Below, piece after piece: positions 35,219-43,380 of a DNA stretch of 43,692 bases. Made by a program: the position numbers and the translations under genes. The number at the start of each line of letters is the position of its first letter. Position 1 is the stretch's first letter. This stretch comes from Bacteroidia bacterium. GTDB lineage: Bacteria; Bacteroidota; Bacteroidia; UKL13-3. The stretch is taken from NCBI GenBank assembly GCA_020049855.1, contig JAGVLJ010000023.1, forward strand, positions 1 to 43,692, given 5' to 3'. The notes under the pieces are model-generated. The model did not search any database and was not told the DNA's origin. It saw only the letters and a program-made list of their open reading frames with translations.

Positions 35219-35677
35219 TTATCTTTTTCTTCTTAGCCGATCAAACAGCGAGAGGCGGGAAGTTTTTTTATAGTTGAAATGAGCCAACTCATTTTGTAGC
35301 TGATACGCAAATTCGCCCCCTTCAGGATGCAACATTTGCCACACCTTGTCCCACCCCGGAAATCCGCCCAAATTTCGGTCGTCAATAAATAAATCGCACT
35401 CCAGTTTGCGGCTGTATTTAGCAGCATTACGCTCGCCCGGATAACTTTCATTTATTGCATAAAATTTAATTCCGTTTTCTTCGCAATATTTCACTGCGGC
35501 CTCCAGCATTTCTTCCTCACGGTAGGTCCATAATATGAGGCGGTGTCCGCGTTTTTGCAACTCTTTTAACGTAGCAAAAGCAAAAAGCATTTCTTCCCCT
35601 ATTTTAGGGTAAGCATGTTCAACAATGGTTCCGTCAAAATCTACGGCAATGGTTTTGGCATCAGGGTTTACGAGCAT
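35219..35677 (-). CDS. HAD-like hydrolase of the BT0820 type
   Basis: A 152-residue haloacid-dehalogenase-fold phosphatase resembling Bacteroides BT0820. HAD motif I is VDFDGTIVEH (Asp13 and Asp15), motif II lies in LILWTYREEE, and the metal-binding end is LFIDDRNLGGFPGWDKVW. It lacks a cap domain. The substrate is not known. It starts four bases after the stop of the upstream methyltransferase, and they probably form one transcript. The basic C-terminus FDRLRRKR is unremarkable. Confidence 0.85.
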   Translation of the reverse strand: MLVNPDAKTIAVDFDGTIVEHAYPKIGEEMLFAFATLKELQKRGHRLILWTYREEEMLEAAVKYCEENGIKFYAINESYPGERNAAKYSRKLECDLFIDDRNLGGFPGWDKVWQMLHPEGGEFAYQLQNELAHFNYKKTSRLSLFDRLRRKR

Positions 35678-35681
35678 GAGT

Positions 35682-36443
35682 TTATTTAGATGTTACAAAC
35701 AAAATTTCTTCTTTTTGCAAACGATATTTTTCGGCATTTTGTTCGCCAATCATATTGGCATAATGCAGGAGTTTTACTTTAAATCCTGCACGTTCCAGCC
35801 ATGTTGCATAGTCCATCCCAAATAATCGCAAATGGTCTTTTTGCCAAAAATGCAGTTCACGTTCGCGAGGACTTGTAATGGCAAAGTCTTCGTAGGTATG
35901 GCTGCGCCCATAATCTATTGGCACCTGCATAAATGCCATTCCACCGGGTTTAAGCACACGGTTCAATTCACGCATGCATTGGTTGGCATCCTGCACATGT
36001 TCCAGCACATGGTTACACAAAATTACATCGTAGGTATTATTTTCAAAGGGAATATGGTGCAAATCAAATTTTACATCGGCCAGCGGAGAAACCAAATCAC
36101 CTGTGGTGTAATCCAGATTTTTCATGTTTCGGAAACGCTGGTAAAAGCATTGCTCGGGAGCAATATGAAGGATTTTTCGGGGTTTGGTAAAAAAGTCAGT
36201 TTCATTTTTTAGGTAAAGCCACATCAACCGATGTCGTTCCAGCGACAGGCAATTAGGGCAAAGTACATTTTCACGTTTGGCTCTTCCGCTGTAGCCGTAA
36301 GGCAAAAATTTGCGGTAATGTTTTTCGCAAACCGGACATTGTACATTATCTCCTTTTAGTAAAAGAGGGGCTATTTTATTAAACAGGTAGCTGAGTTTAA
36401 TAAGCACAGGACGGGGAATTGTACGGAGCAGTAAATGAAACAT
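35682..36443 (-). CDS. SAM-dependent methyltransferase with N-terminal zinc-ribbon-like motif
   Basis: A class I methyltransferase of 253 residues from ATG 36443 (a TTG at 36452 would add three). An N-terminal Cys4 motif, CPVCEKHYRKFLPYG then LCPNCLSLERHR, looks like a small zinc ribbon. The Rossmann part shows ILHIAPEQCFYQRF in place of the usual glycine-rich motif I, then FDLHHIPFENNTYDVILCNH, VLEHVQDANQCMRELNRVLK and PGGMAFMQVP. The acceptor is unknown; surface-polysaccharide or small-molecule methylation is typical of this group. It is co-transcribed with the BT0820-like phosphatase. Confidence 0.85.
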   Translation of the reverse strand: MFHLLLRTIPRPVLIKLSYLFNKIAPLLLKGDNVQCPVCEKHYRKFLPYGYSGRAKRENVLCPNCLSLERHRLMWLYLKNETDFFTKPRKILHIAPEQCFYQRFRNMKNLDYTTGDLVSPLADVKFDLHHIPFENNTYDVILCNHVLEHVQDANQCMRELNRVLKPGGMAFMQVPIDYGRSHTYEDFAITSPRERELHFWQKDHLRLFGMDYATWLERAGFKVKLLHYANMIGEQNAEKYRLQKEEILFVTSK

Positions 36444-36449
36444 AATATG

Positions 36450-36481
36450 CAAAGTAAACCTTTCTGCGGCTAATACTCAAA
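36450..36481 (-). promoter_or_regulatory. Predicted promoter of the methyltransferase-phosphatase pair
   Basis: On the minus strand, TTTG (36478-36481), 20 bases, then TTACTTTG (36450-36457), one mismatch from TAnnTTTG. The ATG at 36443 starts only 6 bases later, so the message would be nearly leaderless. Confidence 0.5.
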
Positions 36482-36592
36482 TGCCGTTCACGGTAAAAGC
36501 AGCGAGACACAGCCCCAAAGATGGGTATTTTACCGAAAAAAAAGTGGATTTTTACCCTGATGCTTTGATATGTTGTAACTTTACCGCGATTT

Positions 36593-38908
36593 GTGAATTC
36601 TAAACTCCTGAAATATTTTTTTTTACTGCTCACCATATTACCGTGGGCACTGCAAGGATATAGTCAAAAGGTGGCTCTGGTGCTAAGTGGTGGTGGGGCA
36701 AAAGGATTTGCCCACATAGGCGTGTTAAAGGCACTGGATGAAAATCATATCCCCATTGATTATATAGTGGGTACCTCTATGGGTGCTTTGGTTGGAGCTC
36801 TTTATGCATCGGGAATGACTCCGAAACAGATGGAAGAACTGGCACTTTCACGCAGTATTCAGGAGTGGGCATCTGGCGATTTGCCATCAAAGTATAAATA
36901 TTACTTTACCCAAAAACAGGATAATGCTTCGTGGATCACACTCAAAGTGTCTATTGATTCGCTGGCTGCTGTGGTAAATCCTACCATTATGAACGATGAG
37001 CCTGTGAATATGATTTTAGCCGAATTACTTGGGCAGGCTTCACAGGCTTGTAAGGGGAATTTCGATAGCCTAATGATTCCATTCAGGTGTATGGCGGCCG
37101 ATATTTTTACCCAGCAAAAAATTATGTTTGAAAAGGGTGATTTGGTTGATGTGGTACGGGCCAGTATGTCGGTGCCTATGATTATTCCTCCTATTAAAGT
37201 TGATAATCGATATTTGTTTGATGGGGGAGTGTACAATAATTTTCCGGTTGATGTAGCTACTACTGAATTTCATCCGGATTTTGTGGTAGGCGTAAATGTT
37301 TCGGGTAGTAATTTTACCAGCTATCCGTACAACCGGGACGATCAATTGCTTCCTAAGATTTTGTATTACCTGCTTATTTCAAAAACTGATTCTACCCTTA
37401 TTGATAGTTTAAAAGGGGTGTATATTGAACCCAATCTCACCAATTATACAGCCTTTGATTTTGGCCGTGCCCGAGATTTAATAGCCATAGGATACGCCTA
37501 TGGTCAGGCCAAAGCACAAGAAATAAAACAAAAATTGGGACGAAGTATTGACTCTACCGAATTGGCCGACCGAAGAAAGAAGTACTACGTGTCGGGCGAT
37601 GATCTAAAAATTAGTAACGTAGAGGTATTCGGACTTAAACCTTATCAGCAGCGATATGCCAAACGGGTGTTTAAAAAACGCAGAAAGCAGTTGTACCTTA
37701 CCATGAATGATATTAAACGCGGGTATTATAAAATGGCAGGCGATGATAATTTTACCATTTCATCGCCCCGGCTATACCTGAGTGATTCGGGAAATTATGT
37801 GTTTAAAATGAGAGTTAAACAGGAACAAAGCCTGCATGTTGATCTTGGCGGAAATTTCACTTCGCGAAGCATTAACCAATTGTTTGTAGGTTTTCAGTAC
37901 AACTATGTAAACCGCATCTCATTTAATGTGGTTGGCAATTTTTATTCCGGCAGGTTTTATCAATCGGCACAAATAAAAATGCGAATGAACTTTCCATCGG
38001 CTAAACCTTTTTATATTGAGCCAGAGTTTTGCATTAACGACTGGGATTATTTTAAAACAAACGATATTATTAATATAGATAAACGTAAGCCAACCTATGT
38101 AGAACAGTTAGACCGTAAGGTCGGATTAACCTTTGCGTTGCCTATGGGGCGAAAATTTAAATCTGAACTTGGCGGAGCTTATGTAAACAATCATGATTTT
38201 TACAGCAACAATATCACCTTTGGTTCAACCGATATTCTTGATAACACATTTACCGAGGGCTACACTATTCGCATGGGCATTTTAAGTAGTACGCTAAACC
38301 GGAAAATGTATGCAAGTGAAGGTGGTAGCACTGCACTTAATGTCAGGTATATTAATGTTGATGAGCGGCATCAGCCCGGAAATACTTCCGCGTTTATTGA
38401 CACGGCCACTTTTGCCCGCGAGTGGTTCAGGATAAAATTTACGCATGAGCAATATTTTGGTCATGCCGTATTTCACTACGGGTATCTTATTGAAGCCGTT
38501 GCCAGCAATCAACCCTTTTACCGAACCTATACCTCAACCATTATCAATGCTCCGGCCTTTTATCCGCTACAGGACAGCCGCACCCTTATGCTCACTAATT
38601 TCAGGGCATTTAATTATGCGGCTATCGGATTCAGAACCATTACCCGCCTGCGGTCAAAAATTGATTTCAGGTTAGAGGGCTACCTTTTTCAACCGGTAAA
38701 CACCATTACTGAGTCACCGGCACAGCGTCCTTCTTTCGGACCCGATTTTCCGGTGCCATACCGCATAGCAACGGCCGGATTGGTTTACCACAGCCCTATC
38801 GGACCTGTGAGTACCAGTTTAAATTACTATGACGATTCTAAAAAACAATTTGGCTTTCTGTTTCATATCGGGTACTTAATTTTCAATCCACGAGCATTAT
38901 CCGATTAA
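36593..38908 (+). CDS. Patatin-like phospholipase with C-terminal outer-membrane barrel
   Basis: A 771-residue fusion resembling type Vd autotransporters such as PlpD. A signal peptide (YFFLLLTILPWALQGYSQ) starts from a GTG at 36593; no upstream ATG exists. The patatin domain shows the oxyanion loop LSGGGAKGFAHIG, nucleophile Ser62 in GTSMG, and Asp210 of the dyad in FDGGVYNNFP. Around 345-410 is a POTRA-like segment (ISNVEVFGLKPYQQRYAKRV), followed by barrel strands to the C-terminus. It is predicted to be in the outer membrane. Whether the lipase is released or stays tethered is unknown. The TPR gene follows closely. Confidence 0.92.
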   Translation: MNSKLLKYFFLLLTILPWALQGYSQKVALVLSGGGAKGFAHIGVLKALDENHIPIDYIVGTSMGALVGALYASGMTPKQMEELALSRSIQEWASGDLPSKYKYYFTQKQDNASWITLKVSIDSLAAVVNPTIMNDEPVNMILAELLGQASQACKGNFDSLMIPFRCMAADIFTQQKIMFEKGDLVDVVRASMSVPMIIPPIKVDNRYLFDGGVYNNFPVDVATTEFHPDFVVGVNVSGSNFTSYPYNRDDQLLPKILYYLLISKTDSTLIDSLKGVYIEPNLTNYTAFDFGRARDLIAIGYAYGQAKAQEIKQKLGRSIDSTELADRRKKYYVSGDDLKISNVEVFGLKPYQQRYAKRVFKKRRKQLYLTMNDIKRGYYKMAGDDNFTISSPRLYLSDSGNYVFKMRVKQEQSLHVDLGGNFTSRSINQLFVGFQYNYVNRISFNVVGNFYSGRFYQSAQIKMRMNFPSAKPFYIEPEFCINDWDYFKTNDIINIDKRKPTYVEQLDRKVGLTFALPMGRKFKSELGGAYVNNHDFYSNNITFGSTDILDNTFTEGYTIRMGILSSTLNRKMYASEGGSTALNVRYINVDERHQPGNTSAFIDTATFAREWFRIKFTHEQYFGHAVFHYGYLIEAVASNQPFYRTYTSTIINAPAFYPLQDSRTLMLTNFRAFNYAAIGFRTITRLRSKIDFRLEGYLFQPVNTITESPAQRPSFGPDFPVPYRIATAGLVYHSPIGPVSTSLNYYDDSKKQFGFLFHIGYLIFNPRALSD

Positions 38909-38920
38909 TTTTTTTGCCCC

Positions 38921-38928
38921 TATCTTTG
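38921..38928 (+). promoter_or_regulatory. Possible -7 element before the TPR protein gene
   Basis: TATCTTTG matches TAnnTTTG exactly and ends 6 bases before the ATG at 38935. No TTTG partner is visible, and read-through from the upstream gene is equally possible. Confidence 0.3.
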
Positions 38929-38934
38929 AGCCAT

Positions 38935-39786
38935 ATGGAGCAACACAAAAAAATCCGATTATTGGTAAGTGTAGCTGCAGCAATTTTGCTGGCTGCTGCT
39001 GCATTTTGGTATTTTAGTGAGCCTACGGATACAGAATCGTTGCTCGAGAAAGCCGACATGTTGCGTGCTGAGGGAAAATATGAGGATGCCGTGGAAATTT
39101 TTACCCGCATACTACGTAACGAGCCGCACCATTTGGAGGCTTTATTTAATCGGGCCTATTGTTATGATATGTTGGCTAAATACGATTTATCAGAGGCCGA
39201 TTACAGTGAGGTGATTTTGTTGAACCCCGGCTTGCAGCCCGCTTACCTTAACCGAGGACAGGCACGCTATGCACAGCAAAAATGGGATTCGGCTATTGTG
39301 GATTTAAATTTTGTCCTTCGGTTTAATCAGTTTGATACGATTGCACTTTACCGAAGGGGATTTTGCAAAGGGAAGCTTAAAGATGTTGCAAGTGCCATTC
39401 AGGATTATTCCAAGGCCATTCAGTATCGCCCAGGTTTTGTTCAGGGGCATTTGGAGCGGGCGCAACTTTTTTTAATGCGGCAAGATACTGCTATGGCCTT
39501 GTTTGATTTAACAAAGGCCATTGAGCTGGCACCAAAAGATACGCGTGGGTATTTTGGCCGTGGTGAGTTATTGTTTAATCAACAAAAATTTGAATTGGCC
39601 GGTAATGATTTTAACCAGGTTATTCTTATTGACTCCCTTAGCACAAAGGCCTATTACAACCGCGGATTGTGCTATTTTTACCTACGCCTGTTTAATGAAG
39701 CTTGTAAGGATGTAGGTATTGCTTATGAATTGGGCGATACCTCGGCACTTCCGTTTCTTAATGCCAATTGCCGCCCTCAGCAGTAA
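38935..39786 (+). CDS. Membrane-anchored TPR protein
   Basis: A 283-residue protein beginning MEQHKKIRLLVSVAAAILLA, a signal anchor, followed by about seven tetratricopeptide repeats (GKYEDAVEIFTRILRNEPHH, DLSEADYSEVILLNPGLQPA, DVASAIQDYSKAIQYRPGFV, DTAMALFDLTKAIELAPKDT, KFELAGNDFNQVILIDSLST, LFNEACKDVGIAYELGD). TPRs mediate protein contacts; the partner is not known. The ATG at 38935 is preferred over a TTG at 38914. It ends 6 bases before uvrC, so both are probably translated from one transcript despite unrelated roles. Confidence 0.9.
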   Translation: MEQHKKIRLLVSVAAAILLAAAAFWYFSEPTDTESLLEKADMLRAEGKYEDAVEIFTRILRNEPHHLEALFNRAYCYDMLAKYDLSEADYSEVILLNPGLQPAYLNRGQARYAQQKWDSAIVDLNFVLRFNQFDTIALYRRGFCKGKLKDVASAIQDYSKAIQYRPGFVQGHLERAQLFLMRQDTAMALFDLTKAIELAPKDTRGYFGRGELLFNQQKFELAGNDFNQVILIDSLSTKAYYNRGLCYFYLRLFNEACKDVGIAYELGDTSALPFLNANCRPQQ

Positions 39787-39792
39787 GCGTGC

Positions 39793-41595
39793 ATGAACGA
39801 GAACCAGCTAAAATTTTTCATTTCGCGCCTGCCCGAAACCCCGGGTGTTTACCGGTATTTTGATAAAGACGGTAAACTTATTTATGTAGGCAAAGCCAAA
39901 AATTTGAAAAAAAGAGTGGCTTCCTATTTTACCAAAAGCCACCATGATAACCGCAAAACCACCCTTATGGTGGCGCGTATTGAACGTATTGAATTTACCA
40001 TAGTTGACACTGAATTTGATGCCTTGCTGCTCGAAAATTCTCTTATTAAAAAATACCAGCCAAAGTATAATATTAATTTGCGCGATGATAAAACCTACCC
40101 GTTTATCTGCATCAAAAAAGAGCGTTTCCCCCGTATTTTCTCTACCCGTAACCGGATAAAAGACGGCTCCGATTATTTTGGACCGTACACCTCCGGACGT
40201 ATCATGCATACCATGCTCGAGTTAATTAAAACCCTTTATCCAATACGAAACTGCACGCTGCTACTTAGTGAAAAAAATATTCGTGAGGGGAAATTTAAAA
40301 CCTGCCTTGAGTACCAAATTGGCAATTGCAAAGGCCCTTGCGAAAATTATCAAACAGAAGCCGATTATATCCAGGGAATAAAACAGATTAAAAGTATATT
40401 ACGAGGTAATATTGATGAAGTACTCGAATTTTTGGCTAATGAGATGGAAATCTCTGCTGCCGAACTTAAATATGAAGTGGCCGCCTCGCTTAACGAGAAG
40501 TACCAACTGCTTCAACACTACCAAAGCCGCTCTACCATAGTAAGCAAAAGCATTCACAATGTGGATGTGTTTAGTTTATCGCACGATGACACTTATGCTT
40601 TTGTAAACTACCTGAAAGTGGCCAACGGAATGATTATTCAAAGCCATACGGTAGAGATTAAGAAAAAATTGGATGAAACTCCTGCGGAACTGCTGGGATA
40701 TGCCATTGCGGATATCAGGCAAACCTTTCACAGCAACTCTACCGAGGTTATTGTACCTTTTGACTTGGAGCTAACCGATACCCCCGTGATATTTACCGTA
40801 CCAAAGGCAGGAGAAAAGAAAAAATTGCTAGACCTTTCATATAAAAATGCGGCATTTGCCAAAAAAGAAAAATTAGAGCAATACGAAAAACTAAATCCTG
40901 AATTGAAAACCGAACGTATCCTAACTATGATGATGAAGGATTTGCACATGAAAGAACTACCCCGCCATATTGAATGTTTTGATAATTCTAATTTTCATGG
41001 CTCGTACCCGGTAAGTGCCATGACGGTTTTTAAAGATGCCCGACCCAGTAAAAAAGATTACCGCCACTTTAATGTGCACACGGTAGATGGGCCCAATGAT
41101 TTTGCCACCATGGAAGAAATAATAGAGCGCAGGTATAAACGGGTGCTCGAAGAAAACCAACCTATGCCGCAACTTATTATTATTGATGGCGGCAAGGGGC
41201 AGTTGAGTGCGGCAGTGAGCAGCTTAAAAAAATTAGGATTGTATGGCAAGGTAACTATTGCCGGCATTGCCAAACGGCTTGAAGAATTGTATTTCCCCGA
41301 AGATGAGTTACCCCTGTATCTCGATAAAAAATCGGAAACACTTCGCATTATTCAGCAACTGCGCGATGAAGCACATCGCTTTGGCATAACTCATCATCGC
41401 AAGCGCAGGGATAAAGGCACATTGCACAGCGAACTGGAAGCCATTCCGGGGATAGGCCCTGCCACCATTGGACAATTACTAAGAGAACTTAAATCAGTAA
41501 AAAAAATCAAAGAAGCATCACCTGATTTGCTCGAAGAAATTATTGGTAAAGCTAAAGCTAAATTGTTGATGAACTATTTTACTGCTATAAAATAG
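39793..41595 (+). CDS. uvrC: Excinuclease ABC subunit C
   Basis: UvrC makes the two incisions in nucleotide excision repair. Its 600 residues match the family. The N-terminal GIY-YIG nuclease is PGVYRYFDKDGKLIYVGKAK, four cysteines sit near 157-178 (CTLL, CLEYQIGNCKGPC), the central UVR region binds UvrB, the C-terminal RNase H-like endonuclease shows ECFDNSNFHGSYPVSAM and IIDGGKGQLSAAVSSLKKLG, and helix-hairpin-helix repeats end the protein (IPGIGPATIGQLLRELKSVK). The window begins with uvrD, but uvrA and uvrB are absent. Confidence 0.96.
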   Translation: MNENQLKFFISRLPETPGVYRYFDKDGKLIYVGKAKNLKKRVASYFTKSHHDNRKTTLMVARIERIEFTIVDTEFDALLLENSLIKKYQPKYNINLRDDKTYPFICIKKERFPRIFSTRNRIKDGSDYFGPYTSGRIMHTMLELIKTLYPIRNCTLLLSEKNIREGKFKTCLEYQIGNCKGPCENYQTEADYIQGIKQIKSILRGNIDEVLEFLANEMEISAAELKYEVAASLNEKYQLLQHYQSRSTIVSKSIHNVDVFSLSHDDTYAFVNYLKVANGMIIQSHTVEIKKKLDETPAELLGYAIADIRQTFHSNSTEVIVPFDLELTDTPVIFTVPKAGEKKKLLDLSYKNAAFAKKEKLEQYEKLNPELKTERILTMMMKDLHMKELPRHIECFDNSNFHGSYPVSAMTVFKDARPSKKDYRHFNVHTVDGPNDFATMEEIIERRYKRVLEENQPMPQLIIIDGGKGQLSAAVSSLKKLGLYGKVTIAGIAKRLEELYFPEDELPLYLDKKSETLRIIQQLRDEAHRFGITHHRKRRDKGTLHSELEAIPGIGPATIGQLLRELKSVKKIKEASPDLLEEIIGKAKAKLLMNYFTAIK

Positions 41596-41596
41596 A

Positions 41597-41626
41597 AAGA
41601 GCCGCATTTTAATGAATGCGACTCTT
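41597..41626. terminator. Hairpin between convergent uvrC and the type IX cargo gene
   Basis: AAGAG-C-CGCATT (41597-41608) pairs with AATGCG-A-CTCTT (41615-41626) with a single mismatch. It lies just past the uvrC stop and just past the end of the minus-strand gene, so it may serve both. A T-rich stretch follows on the minus strand only. Confidence 0.6.
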
Positions 41627-41643
41627 AAATTGGAGGTTTAGGC

Positions 41644-42555
41644 TTAGGTATTATTTTTTATAAATTTACCTAAACTTTGTGAAGCACCACTACGCACTCT
41701 TACGAGGTAAAGTCCACCGGGTAGTGAACTGATATCAATGTTTTTACTTTCACTGTGCAACACTATTTTTCCGGTAAGGTCAGTAATTTCAATCGCATCA
41801 AGAGGTTGGTTGCTGTTAATATGCAGTACCTGTTGGGCCGGATTAGGATATATTCCGAATGTAATCTGTTGAGGTAAGTTGGCAATTGAAGTAGGGATGG
41901 TTATTTTTTTCCTCCAGTATATCAATAATGCTCCATCATATAGCAACACCGGGGCTTTCCCGTTTTGATTCCACCAAATTACGTTGGTGTTGCCTTGGGT
42001 GTCATATCTGAATATGCGTCCTAAGTTACTGTAAACCGAATCTGAGGTAGTGAGAGTACCCCATGCATCATAGCGAATAAAGGCTGTAGAGGCTACCTGA
42101 CCCTGCTTTTGGTATCCGTCACCCACACTGTCTGAAAAGTTGAATGTGCCCGGCAGAAGGGTACGGTAAGAAGTAAAGATATCGGGCGAACCGTTAGTAC
42201 CCAAATCGGTAGCTACTTCTTCTAACCCGTTGGCAATTGAGTTTTTAAAAAGGTGAAACACCGTATCACTACCCAAAATTACGCGTAGGGCCACATTGGC
42301 ATTGGGGTATGCCGAGCCGTAAGGTGTGGCTGATGGATTAAGAAACAAAGCACTGCCACTTAGTGTAGATGTGCCTGCTGTGGTGCTCCAGTTTTGATTG
42401 GCTCCGGCATTGGCCATGTTGGCTGGGGAAATACCTGTAATATTATACAAATCATACGCATCTCCAATGGTAATATTGGAAGAGTTTAAAACGGGTTGAG
42501 CTATACCAAAACCCCAGCCGATAACCGTAAACAACAATGTAAATTTTTTTTTCAT
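41644..42555 (-). CDS. Exported protein with type IX secretion (Por) sorting domain
   Basis: A 303-residue secreted protein. The signal peptide is KKKFTLLFTVIGWGFGIAQ. The body is beta-rich with Gly/Ser/Thr/Asn (SSNITIGDAYDLYNITGISP, WSTTAGTSTLSGSALF) and I do not recognise a catalytic domain. The C-terminal 75 residues are a type A sorting domain: IYPNPAQQVLHINSNQPLDA, IEITDLTGKIVLHSESKN, IDISSLPGGLYLVRVRSG, ending SLGKFIKNNT. This domain directs secretion across the outer membrane by the type IX system found only in Bacteroidota. The function of the passenger is unknown. Confidence 0.92.
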   Translation of the reverse strand: MKKKFTLLFTVIGWGFGIAQPVLNSSNITIGDAYDLYNITGISPANMANAGANQNWSTTAGTSTLSGSALFLNPSATPYGSAYPNANVALRVILGSDTVFHLFKNSIANGLEEVATDLGTNGSPDIFTSYRTLLPGTFNFSDSVGDGYQKQGQVASTAFIRYDAWGTLTTSDSVYSNLGRIFRYDTQGNTNVIWWNQNGKAPVLLYDGALLIYWRKKITIPTSIANLPQQITFGIYPNPAQQVLHINSNQPLDAIEITDLTGKIVLHSESKNIDISSLPGGLYLVRVRSGASQSLGKFIKNNT

Positions 42556-42575
42556 GGGATTAAATTTAGATTAAT

Positions 42576-42583
42576 CAAATATA
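42576..42583 (-). promoter_or_regulatory. Likely -7 element of the type IX cargo gene
   Basis: The minus strand reads TATATTTG, an exact TAnnTTTG match, 20 bases upstream of the ATG at 42555. No good TTTG box is visible upstream. Confidence 0.4.
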
Positions 42584-43380
42584 AACAGTATTCCCATGTC
42601 TGTACATCACATAAAATGCGTATTTACTATACAGATTCAGCAATTTCAGGCAGCATCCCCATAATTTTTAGCCGATATTTTGTATGGGTATGTAAGGGAC
42701 TGGGTGACCCAATAGGTATCGTTTTTTATCTGACATTTTAATTTTGAATTGAGTGAGGGAAGGCCTGAACTATTAAACCATACTTATCACTGAATAACTT
42801 AGAAGATTATTAGATTAATTAACCGGCTTTGGTAGTTTTAAGAGGGATAGTAACTCATTACCTGATAAAGCAGATGGTAAAAAGGGCAATGATGACGGAA
42901 AAGTAAACGTGGAGATTGAAAACAAACTGGCTTTGTGTTAAAATATACTTTTATTTATTGAGAGGGGCTCTACTAAATTTATTTCAAGCCTAAGGTATTA
43001 ATATGAAAAGGGGTAGTGGTTTGATTTTAATGCACTAATTATTGAAAGTGTATTTCGTAAAAAGGCAATCAATGGTATTAGCCGGGCACAAGGCTACACA
43101 CTAAAAGAAATATTTATGAATTAACATTTTGTTTACTATGCAAAGGGAAGAAAAAGTATTACCAGTTACCGTAAACCAAATGACAACTAAACTTAACAAC
43201 CCAATTAAAAACCATTGCTGGAATTGGTTCTGCTTGGCATTAACTATTGCTGCACAAATTAAAATTGGCTGAAAAAATTAACGCAACTCCTGCCTGATTA
43301 TTAACGGGAAAAGCAAAAGCCCTGCTTACTTAGCAGCTATTTTACAAAGTAAACAAAACAAGCAGGTTTTTAACGCAGGC
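42584..43380. other. Gene-poor region with isolated coding-like fragments
   Basis: About 800 bases without a convincing gene. Three plus-strand fragments read like protein but lack starts or are interrupted: 42819-42941 (DSNSLPDKADGKKGNDDGKV, 40 codons between stops), 43017-43124 (NALIIESVFRKKAINGISRA, preceded by a stop in the same frame), and 43138-43272, a 44-residue frame from an ATG (MQREEKVLPVTVNQ). Complementary CCTGCTT (43321-43327) and AAGCAGG (43360-43366), the latter followed by T residues, could form a weak hairpin. I read the area as gene debris rather than active coding sequence. Confidence 0.35.

Noticed and set aside
42496-42741. 81-codon plus-strand frame overlapping the start of the type IX cargo gene
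   Set aside because: It begins antisense to a signal peptide and continues into a promoter region; composition is not protein-like.
43321-43366. CCTGCTT/AAGCAGG inverted repeat as a terminator
   Set aside because: The stem is only 7 bases with a 32-base loop and no plus-strand gene upstream requires it; too weak to annotate.
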